Assembly: GCF_013408425.1 (NCBI RefSeq)
Contig: NZ_JACBYV010000001.1
Coordinates: 620,001-684,000, forward strand
Length of the DNA stretch: 64,000 bases
Reading direction: 5' to 3'
DNA from: Pseudomonas flavescens
GTDB lineage: Bacteria; Pseudomonadota; Gammaproteobacteria; Pseudomonadales; Pseudomonadaceae
Position numbers and translations under genes: made by a program. Under the pieces are notes generated by a model. That model saw only the letters and a list, made by a program, of their open reading frames with translations. It had not been told where the DNA came from and did no database searches. Within the stretch, counting starts at the first letter, position 1; every line of letters starts with the position of its first letter. Positions 1-9,379 of the stretch are shown here, in pieces.

Positions 1-668
1 ATCAGCAGCAGCCGCTCGAAACGGTCGCTGAGCAGGTAGGCGGTGGCGCCCGGGGTGACGACCATGGCGATGACCAGAAAGGCGCCGACGGTCTGCATGG
101 CCGCCACGGTGCAGGCGGACAGCAGGATGAAGAAGATCGCCTTCAGCCGCGTCGGGCTGAGGCCGATGGAGCGGGCATGGTGCTCGTCGAAGAACACCAC
201 CATCAAGTCCTTCCAGCGCACTGCCAGCACGGCCATGGTGATGCCGGCGATCAACAGCAACTGCAGGGTGTCGCCCGGCGTGATGGCGAGAATGTTGCCG
301 AGCACGATGGTCTGGATGTTCACCGAGGTGGGGGACAGCGACACCATGAACAGCCCGAGGCCGAAGAACGACGAAAAGATCAAACCGATGATCACGTCTT
401 CCTTGAGCTTGCTGCGCTGATTGAGGAACAGCATGGCGCCCGCCGCCAGCGTGCCGGCACCGAAGGCACCGAGGGCGAAGGGCAGGCCGAGCATGTAGGC
501 CCCGGCGACGCCGGGGACGATGGAATGCGCCAGGGCGTCGCCGATCAGCGACCAGCCCTTGAGCATCAGGTACACCGAGAGCAGCGCGCAGACCACGCCG
601 ACCAGGGTCGAGACCCACATGGCATTGACCATGTAGCCGTAGGAAAAGGGTTCGAGCAGGGTGTGCAC
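1..668 (-). CDS. sitC: Metal ABC transporter permease (SitC/YfeC type), partial
   Basis: Inner-membrane permease of an ABC-3 family metal importer. The reverse strand is open from a GTG at 668 to the window edge, so the C-terminus is missing. The translation is strongly hydrophobic, with several membrane segments and the family stretch around GDALAHSIVPGVAGAY, followed by the typical hydrophilic DEHHARSIGL loop. The GTG overlaps the stop of the ATPase gene by one base (TAGTG), which indicates translational coupling. It would form the channel for manganese or ferrous iron delivered by the adjacent binding protein. SitABCD/YfeABCD systems have two permeases; the second would lie outside the window. 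Confidence 0.88.
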   Translation of the reverse strand, partial: MHTLLEPFSYGYMVNAMWVSTLVGVVCALLSVYLMLKGWSLIGDALAHSIVPGVAGAYMLGLPFALGAFGAGTLAAGAMLFLNQRSKLKEDVIIGLIFSSFFGLGLFMVSLSPTSVNIQTIVLGNILAITPGDTLQLLLIAGITMAVLAVRWKDLMVVFFDEHHARSIGLSPTRLKAIFFILLSACTVAAMQTVGAFLVIAMVVTPGATAYLLSDRFERLLL

Positions 669-1552
669 TATTGGTCCTTTTCGTCGACGCGGCCGCGGAT
701 GGTCGATTTGCCGTCGTAGAGCACCAGCGGGCGCTCGTCGTCGGTGATGATGCCGATCAGCGGCGACTTGTCATCACGGCCTTCGCCCGGCAGTTCGAAG
801 TGACGCAGCACGCCGCCGAAGGTGCGCTCGAGATTCTCGCGGGTGAACACCAGCTGGGTCGGCCCGTAGGCCAGCACGGTACGCGCCAGCAGCACGGTGC
901 GGTCGCAGAACTCTGGCACACTGCCCAGATTGTGGGTGGAGACGAGCATCACCCGGCCCTCGTCGCGCAGTTCGCCGAGCAGCCGCACGATGGCGTCCTC
1001 GGTCTTCACGTCGACCCCGGTGAAGGGTTCGTCGAGCAAGATGACCCGCGAATCCTGGGCCAGGGCGCGCGCGAGGAACACGCGTTTCTTCTGTCCGCCG
1101 GACAGCTCGCCGATCTGCCGTTTGCGCAGGTCGCCCATGCCGACCCGTGCCAGGGCCGTTTCAACCGCCTGGCGGTCGGCGGCCTTGGGACGACGCAGCA
1201 TGCCCATGTGACCAAAGCGGCCCATCATCACCACGTCTTCGACCAGTACCGGAAAATTCCAGTCGACGTCTTCACTCTGCGGCACGTAGGCGATCAGGTT
1301 GCGTTTCAGGGCATCGCGCACCGGCATGCCGAGCACGCTGATGCTGCCATGGGCAAGCGTCACGAAGCCCATGATGGCCTTGAACAGCGTCGACTTGCCG
1401 CTGCCGTTGACGCCCACCAGGGCGGTGATGCTACCGCCCGGGCTGCCGAAGCTGGCATTGCGCAAGGCGGTGTGGCCGTTGCGGTAGGTCACGCTGATGT
1501 CATCGACACGAATGCCGTCGAGGCTGTCCTCTTCGTGCAGGGCGTTGGGCAT
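668..1552 (-). CDS. sitB: Metal ABC transporter ATP-binding protein (SitB/YfeB type)
   Basis: Cytoplasmic ATPase of 294 residues, the usual length for SitB/YfeB. It has a Walker A motif at residues 47-55 (GVNGSGKST), a Q-loop around PQSEDVDW, the signature LSGGQ at 150-154 and the Walker B LLDEP around 172-176, then a switch histidine in STHNLG. The start ATG overlaps the stop of the binding-protein gene by one base (TAATG) and its stop overlaps the permease start, so all three are co-translated. It powers uptake of Mn(II) or Fe(II). The family assignment is firm; the exact metal is inferred from the binding protein. Confidence 0.92.
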   Translation of the reverse strand: MPNALHEEDSLDGIRVDDISVTYRNGHTALRNASFGSPGGSITALVGVNGSGKSTLFKAIMGFVTLAHGSISVLGMPVRDALKRNLIAYVPQSEDVDWNFPVLVEDVVMMGRFGHMGMLRRPKAADRQAVETALARVGMGDLRKRQIGELSGGQKKRVFLARALAQDSRVILLDEPFTGVDVKTEDAIVRLLGELRDEGRVMLVSTHNLGSVPEFCDRTVLLARTVLAYGPTQLVFTRENLERTFGGVLRHFELPGEGRDDKSPLIGIITDDERPLVLYDGKSTIRGRVDEKDQ

Positions 1553-2469
1553 TATTCGGCCAGCCCGTCAGCGATGGTCTGCGAGGTGACGCGCAGCAGG
1601 TCGAGGTAGGTCGGTACCGGGCCGCTCGGTTCGCTGAGCGAATCGACGTACAGCACGCCGCCGTACTTGGCGCCGGTTTCCCGGGCGACCTGCTGGGCTG
1701 GCGAAGCGGAGATGGTGCTTTCGCTGAACACGGCGGGAATCTTGTTGGCGCGCACTGCATCGATCACCTTGCGCACCTGTTGCGGGGTGCCCTGCTGATC
1801 GGCGTTGATCGGCCACAGGTACAGCTCCTTGAGGCCGAAATCGCGGGCCAGGTAGCTGAATGCGCCCTCGCTGGAAACCAGCCAGCGGCGGTTCTCCGGG
1901 ATCGCCTGCAGGCGCTCGCGGATCGGCGTTACGGTGGCCTGAATGCGTGCCTTGTAGGCTTCGGCGTTGGCCTTGTAGGTTTCGGCATTGGCGGCGTCGT
2001 GCTCGACCAGTGCGTCACGGATATTGTCGATGTAGATCATCGCCGAGTCCGGCGACATCCAGGCGTGGGGATTGGGTTTGCCGCCGTATGGACCTTCGGC
2101 GATGCTGATCGGCTCGACGCCATCGCTCAGCGTCGCGGAGGGCACGCCCTGCAGGCGCTGCAGAAAACGTTCGAACCACAGCTCCAGGTTCATGCCGTTA
2201 CGCAGGATCAACTGCGCGTCGCGGGCCTTGAGGATATCGCCCGGCGTCGGCTGGTAATTGTGGATCTCGGCACCCGGCTTGGTGATCGATTCGACCACGG
2301 CGGCGTCGCCAGCGACTTCGCGGGCCATGTCGGCGAGGACGGTGAAGGTGGTGACGACCTTGAACTTGCCCTCGGCGGAGGCCAGGTGCGGCAGCAGGGT
2401 CAGAAGGAGGGCGGCGAGCAGGGGGGCACAGGTGCGCGAGCGGATCCGATTGAACATCTTCATCCTCAT
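1552..2469 (-). CDS. sitA: Periplasmic manganese/iron-binding protein (SitA/YfeA type)
   Basis: Cluster A-I metal-binding lipoprotein-like receptor of 305 residues with a signal peptide ending near LASA-EG. The four expected metal ligands are visible: His70 in GAEIHNYQP, His135 in NPHAWMSP, Glu201 in SSEGAFSY and Asp276 in LYVDSLSE. Their spacing (65, 66, 75) equals that of Yersinia YfeA as I recall it. There is no His-rich loop, which argues for Mn/Fe rather than ZnuA-type zinc. Three in-frame ATGs lie at 2469, 2463 and 2457. A GAGG six bases before the one at 2457 favours that shorter start. It is the first gene of the operon; a Fur-like palindrome lies upstream. Confidence 0.92.
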   Translation of the reverse strand: MRMKMFNRIRSRTCAPLLAALLLTLLPHLASAEGKFKVVTTFTVLADMAREVAGDAAVVESITKPGAEIHNYQPTPGDILKARDAQLILRNGMNLELWFERFLQRLQGVPSATLSDGVEPISIAEGPYGGKPNPHAWMSPDSAMIYIDNIRDALVEHDAANAETYKANAEAYKARIQATVTPIRERLQAIPENRRWLVSSEGAFSYLARDFGLKELYLWPINADQQGTPQQVRKVIDAVRANKIPAVFSESTISASPAQQVARETGAKYGGVLYVDSLSEPSGPVPTYLDLLRVTSQTIADGLAE

Positions 2470-2543
2470 ATGGCTTGACCGGTCAAATCACCGGGATGGT
2501 CATTACCCCCGGACAGGGCTGCCACTCTAGCGATAAATCGTCG

Positions 2544-2566
2544 CTAATGAAAACTATTGGCATTAG
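2544..2566. promoter_or_regulatory. Candidate Fur/Mur-type operator upstream of the metal transporter
   Basis: A perfect six-base inverted repeat CTAATG/CATTAG spaced by 11 bases lies in an AT-rich patch about 75 bases upstream of the metal-binding protein gene. Its AATGA...CATT core resembles the 19-bp Fur box. Iron or manganese repression fits the gene content. The rest of the 2470-2838 gap holds no gene that I can support, apart from the terminator of the neighbouring polyamine-binding gene. Confidence 0.4.
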
Positions 2567-2720
2567 AGATTTGTTTTCGATGCATGCCGTTCGATGTTGC
2601 GTTATGGCAGCGAACGACGGCTGTGCTCAGCGTAGCTGCTGGAGCGCATGCATGTGAGCCGTTGCAGCGCTGGCAGGTTCCGCCAATGTGATCGCGGCGA
2701 CCGTGGCATGGGTGAAAATG

Positions 2721-2749
2721 CACAAGCCCGCAACCTGTGCGGGCTTGTG
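2721..2749 (-). terminator. Rho-independent terminator of the polyamine-binding gene
   Basis: A perfect 12-bp stem (CACAAGCCCGCA with TGCGGGCTTGTG) and a five-base loop, followed on the reverse strand by CATTTTC. It lies about 90 bases past the stop of the polyamine-binding protein. Confidence 0.8.
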
Positions 2750-2838
2750 CGGGTGGTCAGTCGCAGGGTGGGGTATCACTCACCCTGCGGCTCAGGGCCA
2801 ATGCAAGCCCCTCGTCCGATCGCGCTTGGCTTGGCGGC

Positions 2839-3939
2839 TCAGCTGCCGCTCTTGATCTTGGTCCAGGCACGGGTGCGTACCCGCTCGACTTTCTGCGGCA
2901 GGGGTTCGACGCTGTAGAGGGTTTTCTGCCCCTCGGCGGTCGGGGTCAGGTCGGCGTTGTCGCTGATCGCCTTGTCCACCAGCAGCATGCCTGCCTTGTT
3001 GGGGTTCGGGTAACCGAGGAAATCGCTGATCGGTGCGATCACTTTCGGGTCGAGAAGGTTGTTGAGGAACTCATGAGCTTCCTCGACGTTCTTGGCGCTG
3101 ACCGGAATGGCGAAGGTGTCGAACCAGATCGGTGCGCCTTCCTTCGGCAGGCGCCATTCGACCTTCACGCCGTTGCCTGCTTCCTTGGCGCGGTTGGCGA
3201 ACTGGTAGAAGCTGCCCGAATAGCCGATGGCCACGCAGATGTCGCCGTTGGCGATGTCGGTCATGTACTTGGCCGAGTGGAAATAGGTCACGTACGGGCG
3301 GATGCTCATCATCAGCTCGGTGGCCTTGTCGTAGTCAGCCGGGTTGGTGCTGTTCGGCGGCAAACCCAGGTAGTGCAGCGCCAGCGGCAGGATCTCGTTG
3401 GGCGCGTCGAGCATGGCGACGCCGCATTGCTTGAGCTTCTCCATGTTCTCGGGTTTGAACACCAGATCCCAGCTGTCCACCGGGGCGTCGGCGCCGAGGG
3501 CGGCCTTGACCTTGTCCGGGTTGAAGCCGATCAGCACGGTGCCGTACATGTACGGCACGCCGTACTGGTTGCCGGGGTCGTTGGTCTCCAGCAGCTTGAG
3601 CAGTGCGGGGTCGAGGTTCTTCCAGTTGGGCAGCTTGCTCTTGTCGAGCTTCTGGAACACGCCGGCCTTGATCTGGGTGTCGAGGAACATGTTCGATGGC
3701 ACCACCAGGTCGTAGCCCGAGTTGCCGGTGAGCAGTTTGGCTTCCAGCGCCTCGTTGGTTTCGAAGGTGTCCCAGGTCAGCTTGACGCCGCTTTTCTGCT
3801 CGAAGTCCTTGAGGGTCTGCGGCAGGATGTAGTCGGCCCAGTTGTAGACCCGCAGTTCTCGAGTCTCGGCCATGGCATTGCCGACCAGCAGCGCCGCGCC
3901 GCAGAGGGTGGCGCCGAACAAACGGTGGAGATTTTTCAT
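2839..3939 (-). CDS. Periplasmic polyamine-binding protein (PotF/SpuD family)
   Basis: Substrate-binding protein of a putrescine/spermidine ABC importer, 366 residues, with a clear Sec signal peptide ending GNAMA-ET. The mature start ELRVYNWADYI is the family hallmark, followed by the typical TWDTFETNEALEAKL and YDLVVPSN segments. No membrane or ATPase genes of the transporter are adjacent, so it either shares a permease encoded elsewhere or acts as a stand-alone sensor protein. It lies 40 bases downstream of an acetylpolyamine amidohydrolase gene on the same strand. As I recall, PA1410-PA1409 of P. aeruginosa have the same arrangement. The pair probably takes up and deacetylates polyamines. 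Confidence 0.9.
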   Translation of the reverse strand: MKNLHRLFGATLCGAALLVGNAMAETRELRVYNWADYILPQTLKDFEQKSGVKLTWDTFETNEALEAKLLTGNSGYDLVVPSNMFLDTQIKAGVFQKLDKSKLPNWKNLDPALLKLLETNDPGNQYGVPYMYGTVLIGFNPDKVKAALGADAPVDSWDLVFKPENMEKLKQCGVAMLDAPNEILPLALHYLGLPPNSTNPADYDKATELMMSIRPYVTYFHSAKYMTDIANGDICVAIGYSGSFYQFANRAKEAGNGVKVEWRLPKEGAPIWFDTFAIPVSAKNVEEAHEFLNNLLDPKVIAPISDFLGYPNPNKAGMLLVDKAISDNADLTPTAEGQKTLYSVEPLPQKVERVRTRAWTKIKSGS

Positions 3940-3979
3940 CGTTATGTGCTCCGGTTATTCAGGGGTGTCGGCAGTAGGC

Positions 3980-5008
3980 TCAGGCGCCTTCGAAACCTTC
4001 CAGTACGTTCACCGCGTTGACGCCGATCTCCTCCACGGCATAGCCGCCCTCCATCACGAACAGAGTGGGCTTGCCGAGGCGGGCGATGCGTTCGCCCATG
4101 CGCAGGTAGTCGGGGCTGTCGAGCTTGAACTGGGAAATCGGGTCTTCCTTGAACGTGTCCACGCCCAGGGACACCACGATCACGTCCGCTGCGTAATCGT
4201 CGATACGTGCGCAGGCACTCTCCAGTGCGGCGCTCCATTGCTCCCATCCGCTGCCGGAAGCCAGCGGCAGATTGAGGTTGAAGTCTTCACCGGCGCCTTC
4301 GCCGTGCTCGTCCTGGTAACCGAGGAAGAACGGGAATTCGAAAGCCGGATGACCATGGATCGAGACGAACAGCACATCGCTGCGGTCGTAGAAGATCGAC
4401 TGCGTGCCATTGCCGTGGTGGTAGTCCACGTCGAGAATGGCGACCCGCTTGCAGCCCTGATCCAGGAAGGCCTGAGCGGCGATGGCGGCATTGTTAAGGT
4501 AGCAGTAGCCACCCATCAGGTCAGCGGCCGCGTGGTGGCCCGGTGGGCGACAGAGGGCGAAGGCGCCAGTGGCGCCATCGCTGATCAGCTTCTGCCCGGT
4601 AAGGGCGACCTGGGCGGCACTCCAGGCGGCCTGCCAGGTGCCGGCGGTGATCGGTGCGCCGCCGTCGAAACTGTAATAACCGAGCTGACCATGCAGGTTG
4701 TCCGGCACCACGCTGCGCAGGGTGCGGGCCGGCCAAGTGAAGGGCATCAGGTCACCGTCACGCCCCATGGCGGCCCAGCGTGCCCAGGCGCCTTCGAAAA
4801 AGCTCAGGTAGTCGCGGTGATGAATGCGTTCGATCGGTGCTCGGCCGAAATCGCTGGGGGTGATGACTTCACCCAGTTGCTGCTGGCGCACGCGGGCGAG
4901 CACATGGTCGGCTCGCGACGGCATTTCGAAGCAGGGCTTGAGCTCCCCGTCGATGATTTCGCAGCGGCCATGATGCAGGTGATGGTCATCGCTGTAGATC
5001 GTACGCAT
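3980..5008 (-). CDS. Acetylpolyamine amidohydrolase (class II HDAC-like)
   Basis: Zinc-dependent deacetylase of 342 residues that removes acetyl groups from acetylputrescine or acetylcadaverine. Active-site residues are all present: the tandem His158-His159 in PPGHHA, zinc ligands Asp195 and His197 in LDVDYHHGN, Asp284 in LGVDTF, and the catalytic Tyr in the GGY motif near 323. These positions match the numbering I recall for Mycoplana APAH, which has nearly the same length. I chose the ATG at 5008 (MRTIYSDDHH) because it starts with the family N-terminus and has GGAG upstream; the frame stays open to 5101. P. aeruginosa AphA/AphB are the closest named relatives. Confidence 0.92.
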   Translation of the reverse strand: MRTIYSDDHHLHHGRCEIIDGELKPCFEMPSRADHVLARVRQQQLGEVITPSDFGRAPIERIHHRDYLSFFEGAWARWAAMGRDGDLMPFTWPARTLRSVVPDNLHGQLGYYSFDGGAPITAGTWQAAWSAAQVALTGQKLISDGATGAFALCRPPGHHAAADLMGGYCYLNNAAIAAQAFLDQGCKRVAILDVDYHHGNGTQSIFYDRSDVLFVSIHGHPAFEFPFFLGYQDEHGEGAGEDFNLNLPLASGSGWEQWSAALESACARIDDYAADVIVVSLGVDTFKEDPISQFKLDSPDYLRMGERIARLGKPTLFVMEGGYAVEEIGVNAVNVLEGFEGA

Positions 5009-5136
5009 GGCTGAGTCTCCGACTTGGACAGCTGCATTCTTGGCCCGAGTCTGGCGCTGGCGAAATGAGCGCAATGGCCAAAAGGGGATAGATGTGGCCA
5101 CGAAATGGCGCAGCAGCGATCCGTATCGGTGCAGGT

Positions 5137-6144
5137 CTAGGCGCTGACCGGGCGCCGATAGCGGCTTGGCGATACGCCGCTCCAGCGCTGGAAGGCGTGG
5201 CGGAAACTGGCGGTTTCGCTGTAGCCGAGTGCCTCGGCGATCCGTGCGATGGGCAGCCGTTCCTGGTCCAGCAGGTGGCGTGCCTGCTCGAAGCGCAGCT
5301 CATCGAGCAGGGTTTGATAGCTGGTGCCGACTTCTTGCAACTGCCTGCGCAGGGTGCGCGACGAGCAACGCAGCTGGCGCGCCAGGCCATCCAGGCCAGG
5401 CGCCGTCGGCAAGTGGTTGGCGAGCAACTGGCGTACGCGGGAAATCAGCGCCAGGTGGGAGATGAACTCGCGGTTCAGATGGCGGCAGCGTTCCAGGGTG
5501 TCGCGGTGAGTCACCGGGTCTGCCAGGGGCAGGCGTCGATCCAGCCACTGGCTATCGAAAACGATGGCGTTGTCGGCGGCATTGAAGCGCACTGCACAAG
5601 CGAAGTCGCGGCTGTACTGACGCTGGTAGCGCGGCGCTCGATGGCTGAAACGGGCCGCGTCGAGGGGCAGGGTGCGACCGAGCAGGTCCTCGCAGATCAA
5701 CTTCAGCGAGGCCAGACAGAACTCGGTGTTGAAGGTCTCCAGTTCCGCCGCATCGCGATAGTGGCTGGCCTCGATCCAGGCCTGCGAGCCATCGCGGCGC
5801 AGACGCAGGTCGAAGAGGGTGCCGAGCAAGGCGGGAAAGCTGAAGGCGACCTCCAGCGCATCGCCCAGCGTCGATGCCGAGAGCAGGCTGAAACCCAGCA
5901 GGCCATAGGACGATACATGCATGCGCCTGCCGAGCAGCAGGCCGAGATCCTGACGCCTGGCGGTGGCATTGCGAAACACCTGGCGTTCCTGGGCGATGCT
6001 GATGCGCATCTCCGGACGCTGCAGGTCCGCCGCGTCGATGCCGCTGCCAGCCAGGAGTTCGTGAGCGTTGCAATCGCCATTCTGGCAAAGGGTATCGAGG
6101 GCCAGGACGACGGCATGCAGGGTGGTCAGATGGGCGTGCAGCAT
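5137..6144 (-). CDS. AraC family transcriptional regulator
   Basis: DNA-binding regulator of 335 residues. It has an N-terminal AraC-type ligand-binding region (the family found in OruR/ArgR-like Pseudomonas regulators) and a C-terminal double helix-turn-helix from about residue 235, with LDGLARQLRCSSRTLRRQL and IARIAEALGYSETASFRHAF. The start at 6144 (MLHAHLTTLH) has AAGGCGAG upstream; the frame is open further but lacks similarity. It is transcribed in the same direction as the polyamine genes with 128 bases between, so it may control them. That link is inferred from position only. Confidence 0.88.
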   Translation of the reverse strand: MLHAHLTTLHAVVLALDTLCQNGDCNAHELLAGSGIDAADLQRPEMRISIAQERQVFRNATARRQDLGLLLGRRMHVSSYGLLGFSLLSASTLGDALEVAFSFPALLGTLFDLRLRRDGSQAWIEASHYRDAAELETFNTEFCLASLKLICEDLLGRTLPLDAARFSHRAPRYQRQYSRDFACAVRFNAADNAIVFDSQWLDRRLPLADPVTHRDTLERCRHLNREFISHLALISRVRQLLANHLPTAPGLDGLARQLRCSSRTLRRQLQEVGTSYQTLLDELRFEQARHLLDQERLPIARIAEALGYSETASFRHAFQRWSGVSPSRYRRPVSA

Positions 6145-6276
6145 GGGGACTCGCCTTCTCGGGGCAGACCCTAAGATCACGCAATAAGCGTGCCTTGCGC
6201 GCTCCTGAGCCTGTTCAGGCGTTTCACCGGAAACTGCGCTCGACAGATGTAGGAGAAGGTAACGCCGAGGCAGCCC

Positions 6277-6336
6277 GTAGCCTGGTGTGCAGCGCAGCGA
6301 TACCCAGGGCGGTGTCGCTGCGCTCGACCGGGCTAC
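6277..6336. repeat. REP-like palindrome at the end of uppP
   Basis: Nested inverted repeat: outer arms GTAGCC/GGCTAC and a 14-bp inner stem AGCGCAGCGATACC with GGTGTCGCTGCGCT (one wobble pair). The right outer arm contains the uppP stop codon. The stem would probably also protect or terminate the uppP transcript. Confidence 0.65.
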
Positions 6337-7130
6337 AGCGCCACGAACAGCAGAAAGGTGCCGAGGATCAGGCGGTAGATCACGAACGGCAGCATGCCGA
6401 TGCGATCCAGAGCGGCGAGGAACAGCTTGATGCACAGAAACGCCGACACGAACGACAGGCCGATGCCCCAGGCCATGTCGCCCCAGTGCGCGCCGTTGCC
6501 TTCTTCGATCAAGTGCAGGGTCTTCAGACTGCCGGCGGCGAGAATCAGCGGAATCGACAACAGGAAGGAGAAGCCAGCGGCGCTCTTGCGGTCGAAGCCG
6601 AGCATCAGTGCGGCGGTCATGGTGATGCCCGAGCGCGAGGTGCCAGGAATCAGCGCGAGCATCTGTGCCAGGCCGATCAGCAGGGCGTGGCGCCACGTCA
6701 TGCGGCTCATGTCGGCATCACGGCTGCCTTTCACGTCGGCCCACCAGAGCACCAGGCCGAAGACGATGGTGGTGGTGCCGATCACCAGCATCGAACGGGT
6801 GTATTGCTCGATCACCGATTCGAAGATCAGCCCGGCCAGTGCGGCCGGGATGGTCGCCAGGATGATCATCCAGCCCATGCGGCTTTCCGGGCTGGCGCGG
6901 CGGTACAGAACGTGACCCAGCCAGCCGCTGACGATTGCCGCGATCTGCTGGCGAAAAGCGAGCACCACGGCCATCAGGGTGCCGACGTGCACGGCAACGT
7001 CGAAGGCCTGGCCCTGATCGGGCCAGCCCAGCAACTGCGAGGGCAGAATCAGGTGCGCGGAGGAGGAGACGGGAATGAATTCGGTAATGCCCTGGATGAG
7101 CGACAGGATGAGCAGGTGGAGCCAGTCCAT
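6333..7130 (-). CDS. uppP: Undecaprenyl-diphosphatase UppP (BacA)
   Basis: Integral membrane phosphatase of 265 residues that recycles undecaprenyl pyrophosphate to the monophosphate carrier used for peptidoglycan and polysaccharide synthesis. The two signature segments are present: the N-terminal QGITEFIPVSSSAHL and the later PGTSRSGITMTAALMLGF. The rest is a series of hydrophobic helices. The ATG at 7130 (MDWLHLLILSL) is preceded by AAGGAAACCC, a good ribosome site; the open frame extends upstream without homology. It is a single gene, divergent from the MFS gene. Confidence 0.95.
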   Translation of the reverse strand: MDWLHLLILSLIQGITEFIPVSSSAHLILPSQLLGWPDQGQAFDVAVHVGTLMAVVLAFRQQIAAIVSGWLGHVLYRRASPESRMGWMIILATIPAALAGLIFESVIEQYTRSMLVIGTTTIVFGLVLWWADVKGSRDADMSRMTWRHALLIGLAQMLALIPGTSRSGITMTAALMLGFDRKSAAGFSFLLSIPLILAAGSLKTLHLIEEGNGAHWGDMAWGIGLSFVSAFLCIKLFLAALDRIGMLPFVIYRLILGTFLLFVAL

Positions 7131-7375
7131 GGGTTTCCTTATGAGGGAGTGAGCGAACGCGGACTGCGGGTATGACCCGGTGAGACCTGTTTTTCTCCGC
7201 GCTGCAGCTCGATTCCTTGAGATTCGCCTGCATTCTAGCCATGCCGGTCGTCTCCGGACCAGTGCTGGCCAGCCTGTGGCACTGCCGTGACGCCGCGGAT
7301 TTGCTATCGTGTGTGCCCCCTCGCTCGGATGCTCCCGGTCGAGGCCTCCCGAAGACCCCCACGAGATTGCTCCCC

Positions 7376-8659
7376 ATGCACCGCGCAGCATCGCCGGCAC
7401 CTGGCCGGCCCCTGACCCGTAGCGATTACAAGACCCTGTCCCTGTCTGCCCTGGGCGGCGCGCTGGAGTTCTACGACTTCATCATCTACGTATTCTTCGC
7501 CACCGTGGTCGGCAAGCTGTTCTTCCCGCCGGACATGCCCGACTGGCTGCGCATGCTGCAGACTTTCGGCATCTTCGCCGCTGGCTATCTGGCACGCCCC
7601 CTGGGCGGCATCATCATGGCGCATTTCGGCGACCTGATCGGACGCAAGCGCATGTTCACCCTGAGCATCCTGATGATGGCGGTGCCTACGCTGATCATGG
7701 GTCTGCTGCCGACCTACGCACAGATCGGTATCTTCGCGCCGCTGCTGTTGCTGCTCATGCGCATGATCCAGGGCGCGGCGATTGGCGGTGAAGTGCCCGG
7801 TGCCTGGGTGTTCGTGTCCGAGCACGTGCCGGCGCGCCACATCGGTTATGCCTGCGGTACGCTGACCTGCGGCCTGACCACCGGCATCCTGCTCGGCTCG
7901 CTGATGGCCACGCTGATCAACAGCGTCTTCACCGCCGAGGAAGTGCTCGACTGGGCCTGGCGCGTGCCGTTCCTGATCGGTGGTGTGTTCGGTCTGTTCG
8001 CCATGTACCTGCGCCAGTGGTTGCACGAGACGCCGGTGTTCACCGAGATGCAGCAGCGCAAGGCCCTGGCCGAGGAACTGCCGCTGAAAACCGTGGTGCG
8101 CGACCATCGCGGCAGCGTGGTGATTTCCGCGCTGCTGACCTGGCTGCTGTCGGCCGGCATCGTGGTGGCGATCCTGATGACGCCGACCTTTCTGCAGACC
8201 CTCTACGGCTTCGATGCGGTCACTTCGCTGAAGGCCAACAGCCTGGCCATCGTCATGCTCAGCATCGGCTGCATCATCAGCGGTGCCCTGTGCGACCGCA
8301 TCGGTGCCGGCCGGGTGCTGGTGGTTGGCTGCAGTGCGCTGGCGGTCAGCGTATGGCTGTTCTACAGCGGCCTGCACGCCAACCCGCACTGGCTGTTCCC
8401 GCTGTATGCGTTGGTCGGCCTGTTCGTCGGCACCATCGGCGCGGTGCCGTTCGTGATGGTGCATGCTTTCCCGGCGCCAGTGCGCTTCAGCGGCCTGTCG
8501 TTCTCCTACAACATGTCCTATGCGGTGTTCGGTGGCCTGACTCCGGTGGCCGTTTCGCTGCTGGTGAAGTGGAGCCCGCTGGGCCCGGCCTATTACCTGA
8601 TCGCCCTGTGCGGTGTCGGCGTGGTGGTCGGGTTAGGGCTGCTGCGCAAGGGCCGCTGA
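7376..8659 (+). CDS. MFS transporter, metabolite:H+ symporter (MHS) family
   Basis: Twelve-helix permease of 427 residues. The N-terminus ALGGALEFYDFIIYVFFATVVGKLFFP and the loop GGIIMAHFGDLIGRKRMFTLS are typical of the MHS group that imports dicarboxylates, proline/betaine or shikimate by proton symport. The GGEVPGAWVFVSEHVP segment is also conserved. I chose the ATG at 7376 (MHRAASPAP) as the first with a plausible cytoplasmic tail; an in-frame start further up at 7217 lacks a ribosome site. The substrate cannot be told from sequence. It is followed 73 bases later by a HIT-family gene, with no sign of functional linkage. Confidence 0.85.
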   Translation: MHRAASPAPGRPLTRSDYKTLSLSALGGALEFYDFIIYVFFATVVGKLFFPPDMPDWLRMLQTFGIFAAGYLARPLGGIIMAHFGDLIGRKRMFTLSILMMAVPTLIMGLLPTYAQIGIFAPLLLLLMRMIQGAAIGGEVPGAWVFVSEHVPARHIGYACGTLTCGLTTGILLGSLMATLINSVFTAEEVLDWAWRVPFLIGGVFGLFAMYLRQWLHETPVFTEMQQRKALAEELPLKTVVRDHRGSVVISALLTWLLSAGIVVAILMTPTFLQTLYGFDAVTSLKANSLAIVMLSIGCIISGALCDRIGAGRVLVVGCSALAVSVWLFYSGLHANPHWLFPLYALVGLFVGTIGAVPFVMVHAFPAPVRFSGLSFSYNMSYAVFGGLTPVAVSLLVKWSPLGPAYYLIALCGVGVVVGLGLLRKGR

Positions 8660-8732
8660 GCATTCGATTGTTTCGCACCAGCCGGCCGAGCCGGTATGGT
8701 GCGTGCACGTTCACAACGCGATGGAGAAGCCC

Positions 8733-9173
8733 ATGAGCCTTTACGGCGATTACGATTCGCAGAACATCTTCGCCAAGATCATTCGCGGCGAGATGCCCTG
8801 CTACAAGCTGTACGAAAACGACGATGTGCTGGTGTTCCTCGACCTGTTTCCGCAGTCCTTCGGGCACACGCTGGTGATCCCCAAGCGAGCCGAGGCTCGC
8901 AATATCCTCGAGATCGACGCCGACAACCTGACCAGGCTGACCCTGGCCGTGCAGAAGGTCGCCCGGGTGCTGGTCGATGAGCTCGAGCCCGATGGCGTGC
9001 AGGTCACCCAGTTCAACGGCGCGCCGGCAGGGCAGACGGTCTATCACATCCACGTACACGTGATTCCGCGCTTCAGCGAGCAGGGCTTGCAGAACCATGG
9101 CAGCGGCAAGGCCGATCCGGCCGAGCTGGAGAAACTGCAAGCCAGGCTGGTGAAGCGCTTCCAGAGCGCTTGA
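8733..9173 (+). CDS. HIT family nucleotide hydrolase/transferase
   Basis: Small cytoplasmic protein of 146 residues with the histidine triad HIHVHVIPRF near residue 100, which gives the family its name. The middle His attacks the alpha-phosphate of nucleotide substrates, usually adenosine phosphoramidates. The N-terminus IFAKIIRGEMPCYKLYENDD is also characteristic. GGAG lies ten bases before the ATG at 8733; an alternative ATG at 8721 exists. The gene is followed by a pair of GGTGGGC hairpins. Confidence 0.92.
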   Translation: MSLYGDYDSQNIFAKIIRGEMPCYKLYENDDVLVFLDLFPQSFGHTLVIPKRAEARNILEIDADNLTRLTLAVQKVARVLVDELEPDGVQVTQFNGAPAGQTVYHIHVHVIPRFSEQGLQNHGSGKADPAELEKLQARLVKRFQSA

Positions 9174-9210
9174 TCGACGCGGCGCCCACCCTGCGGATGG
9201 TGCTCGCGTT

Positions 9211-9306
9211 GTAGGGTGGGCTTCAGCCCACCACTTCTCCGATTCGGCGGGAGGGCGGCGCTTCGCTCAACGCCCCGCCAGCCCGCAGGGTGGGCGTTAG
9301 CCCACC
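9211..9306. repeat. Two copies of a GGTGGGC hairpin repeat
   Basis: Two short palindromes, GGTGGGC-TTCA-GCCCACC at 9215-9232 and GGTGGGC-GTTA-GCCCACC at 9289-9306, each preceded by a TAGG or CAGG. They lie between the convergent HIT and EamA genes, so they may also help terminate both transcripts. This kind of repeat is common in many Pseudomonas intergenic regions. Confidence 0.65.
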
Positions 9307-9379
9307 AATGCTCCGCCAACCGTAGATGGACCGGGCCATGTGGCGAGCGTCGATGGGCATCGCGTTGCTCGACGCCTTC

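Noticed and set aside
2737..4020. A 427-codon open frame opposite the polyamine-binding protein gene
   Set aside because: It mirrors codon bias of the true gene and runs across the terminator hairpin.
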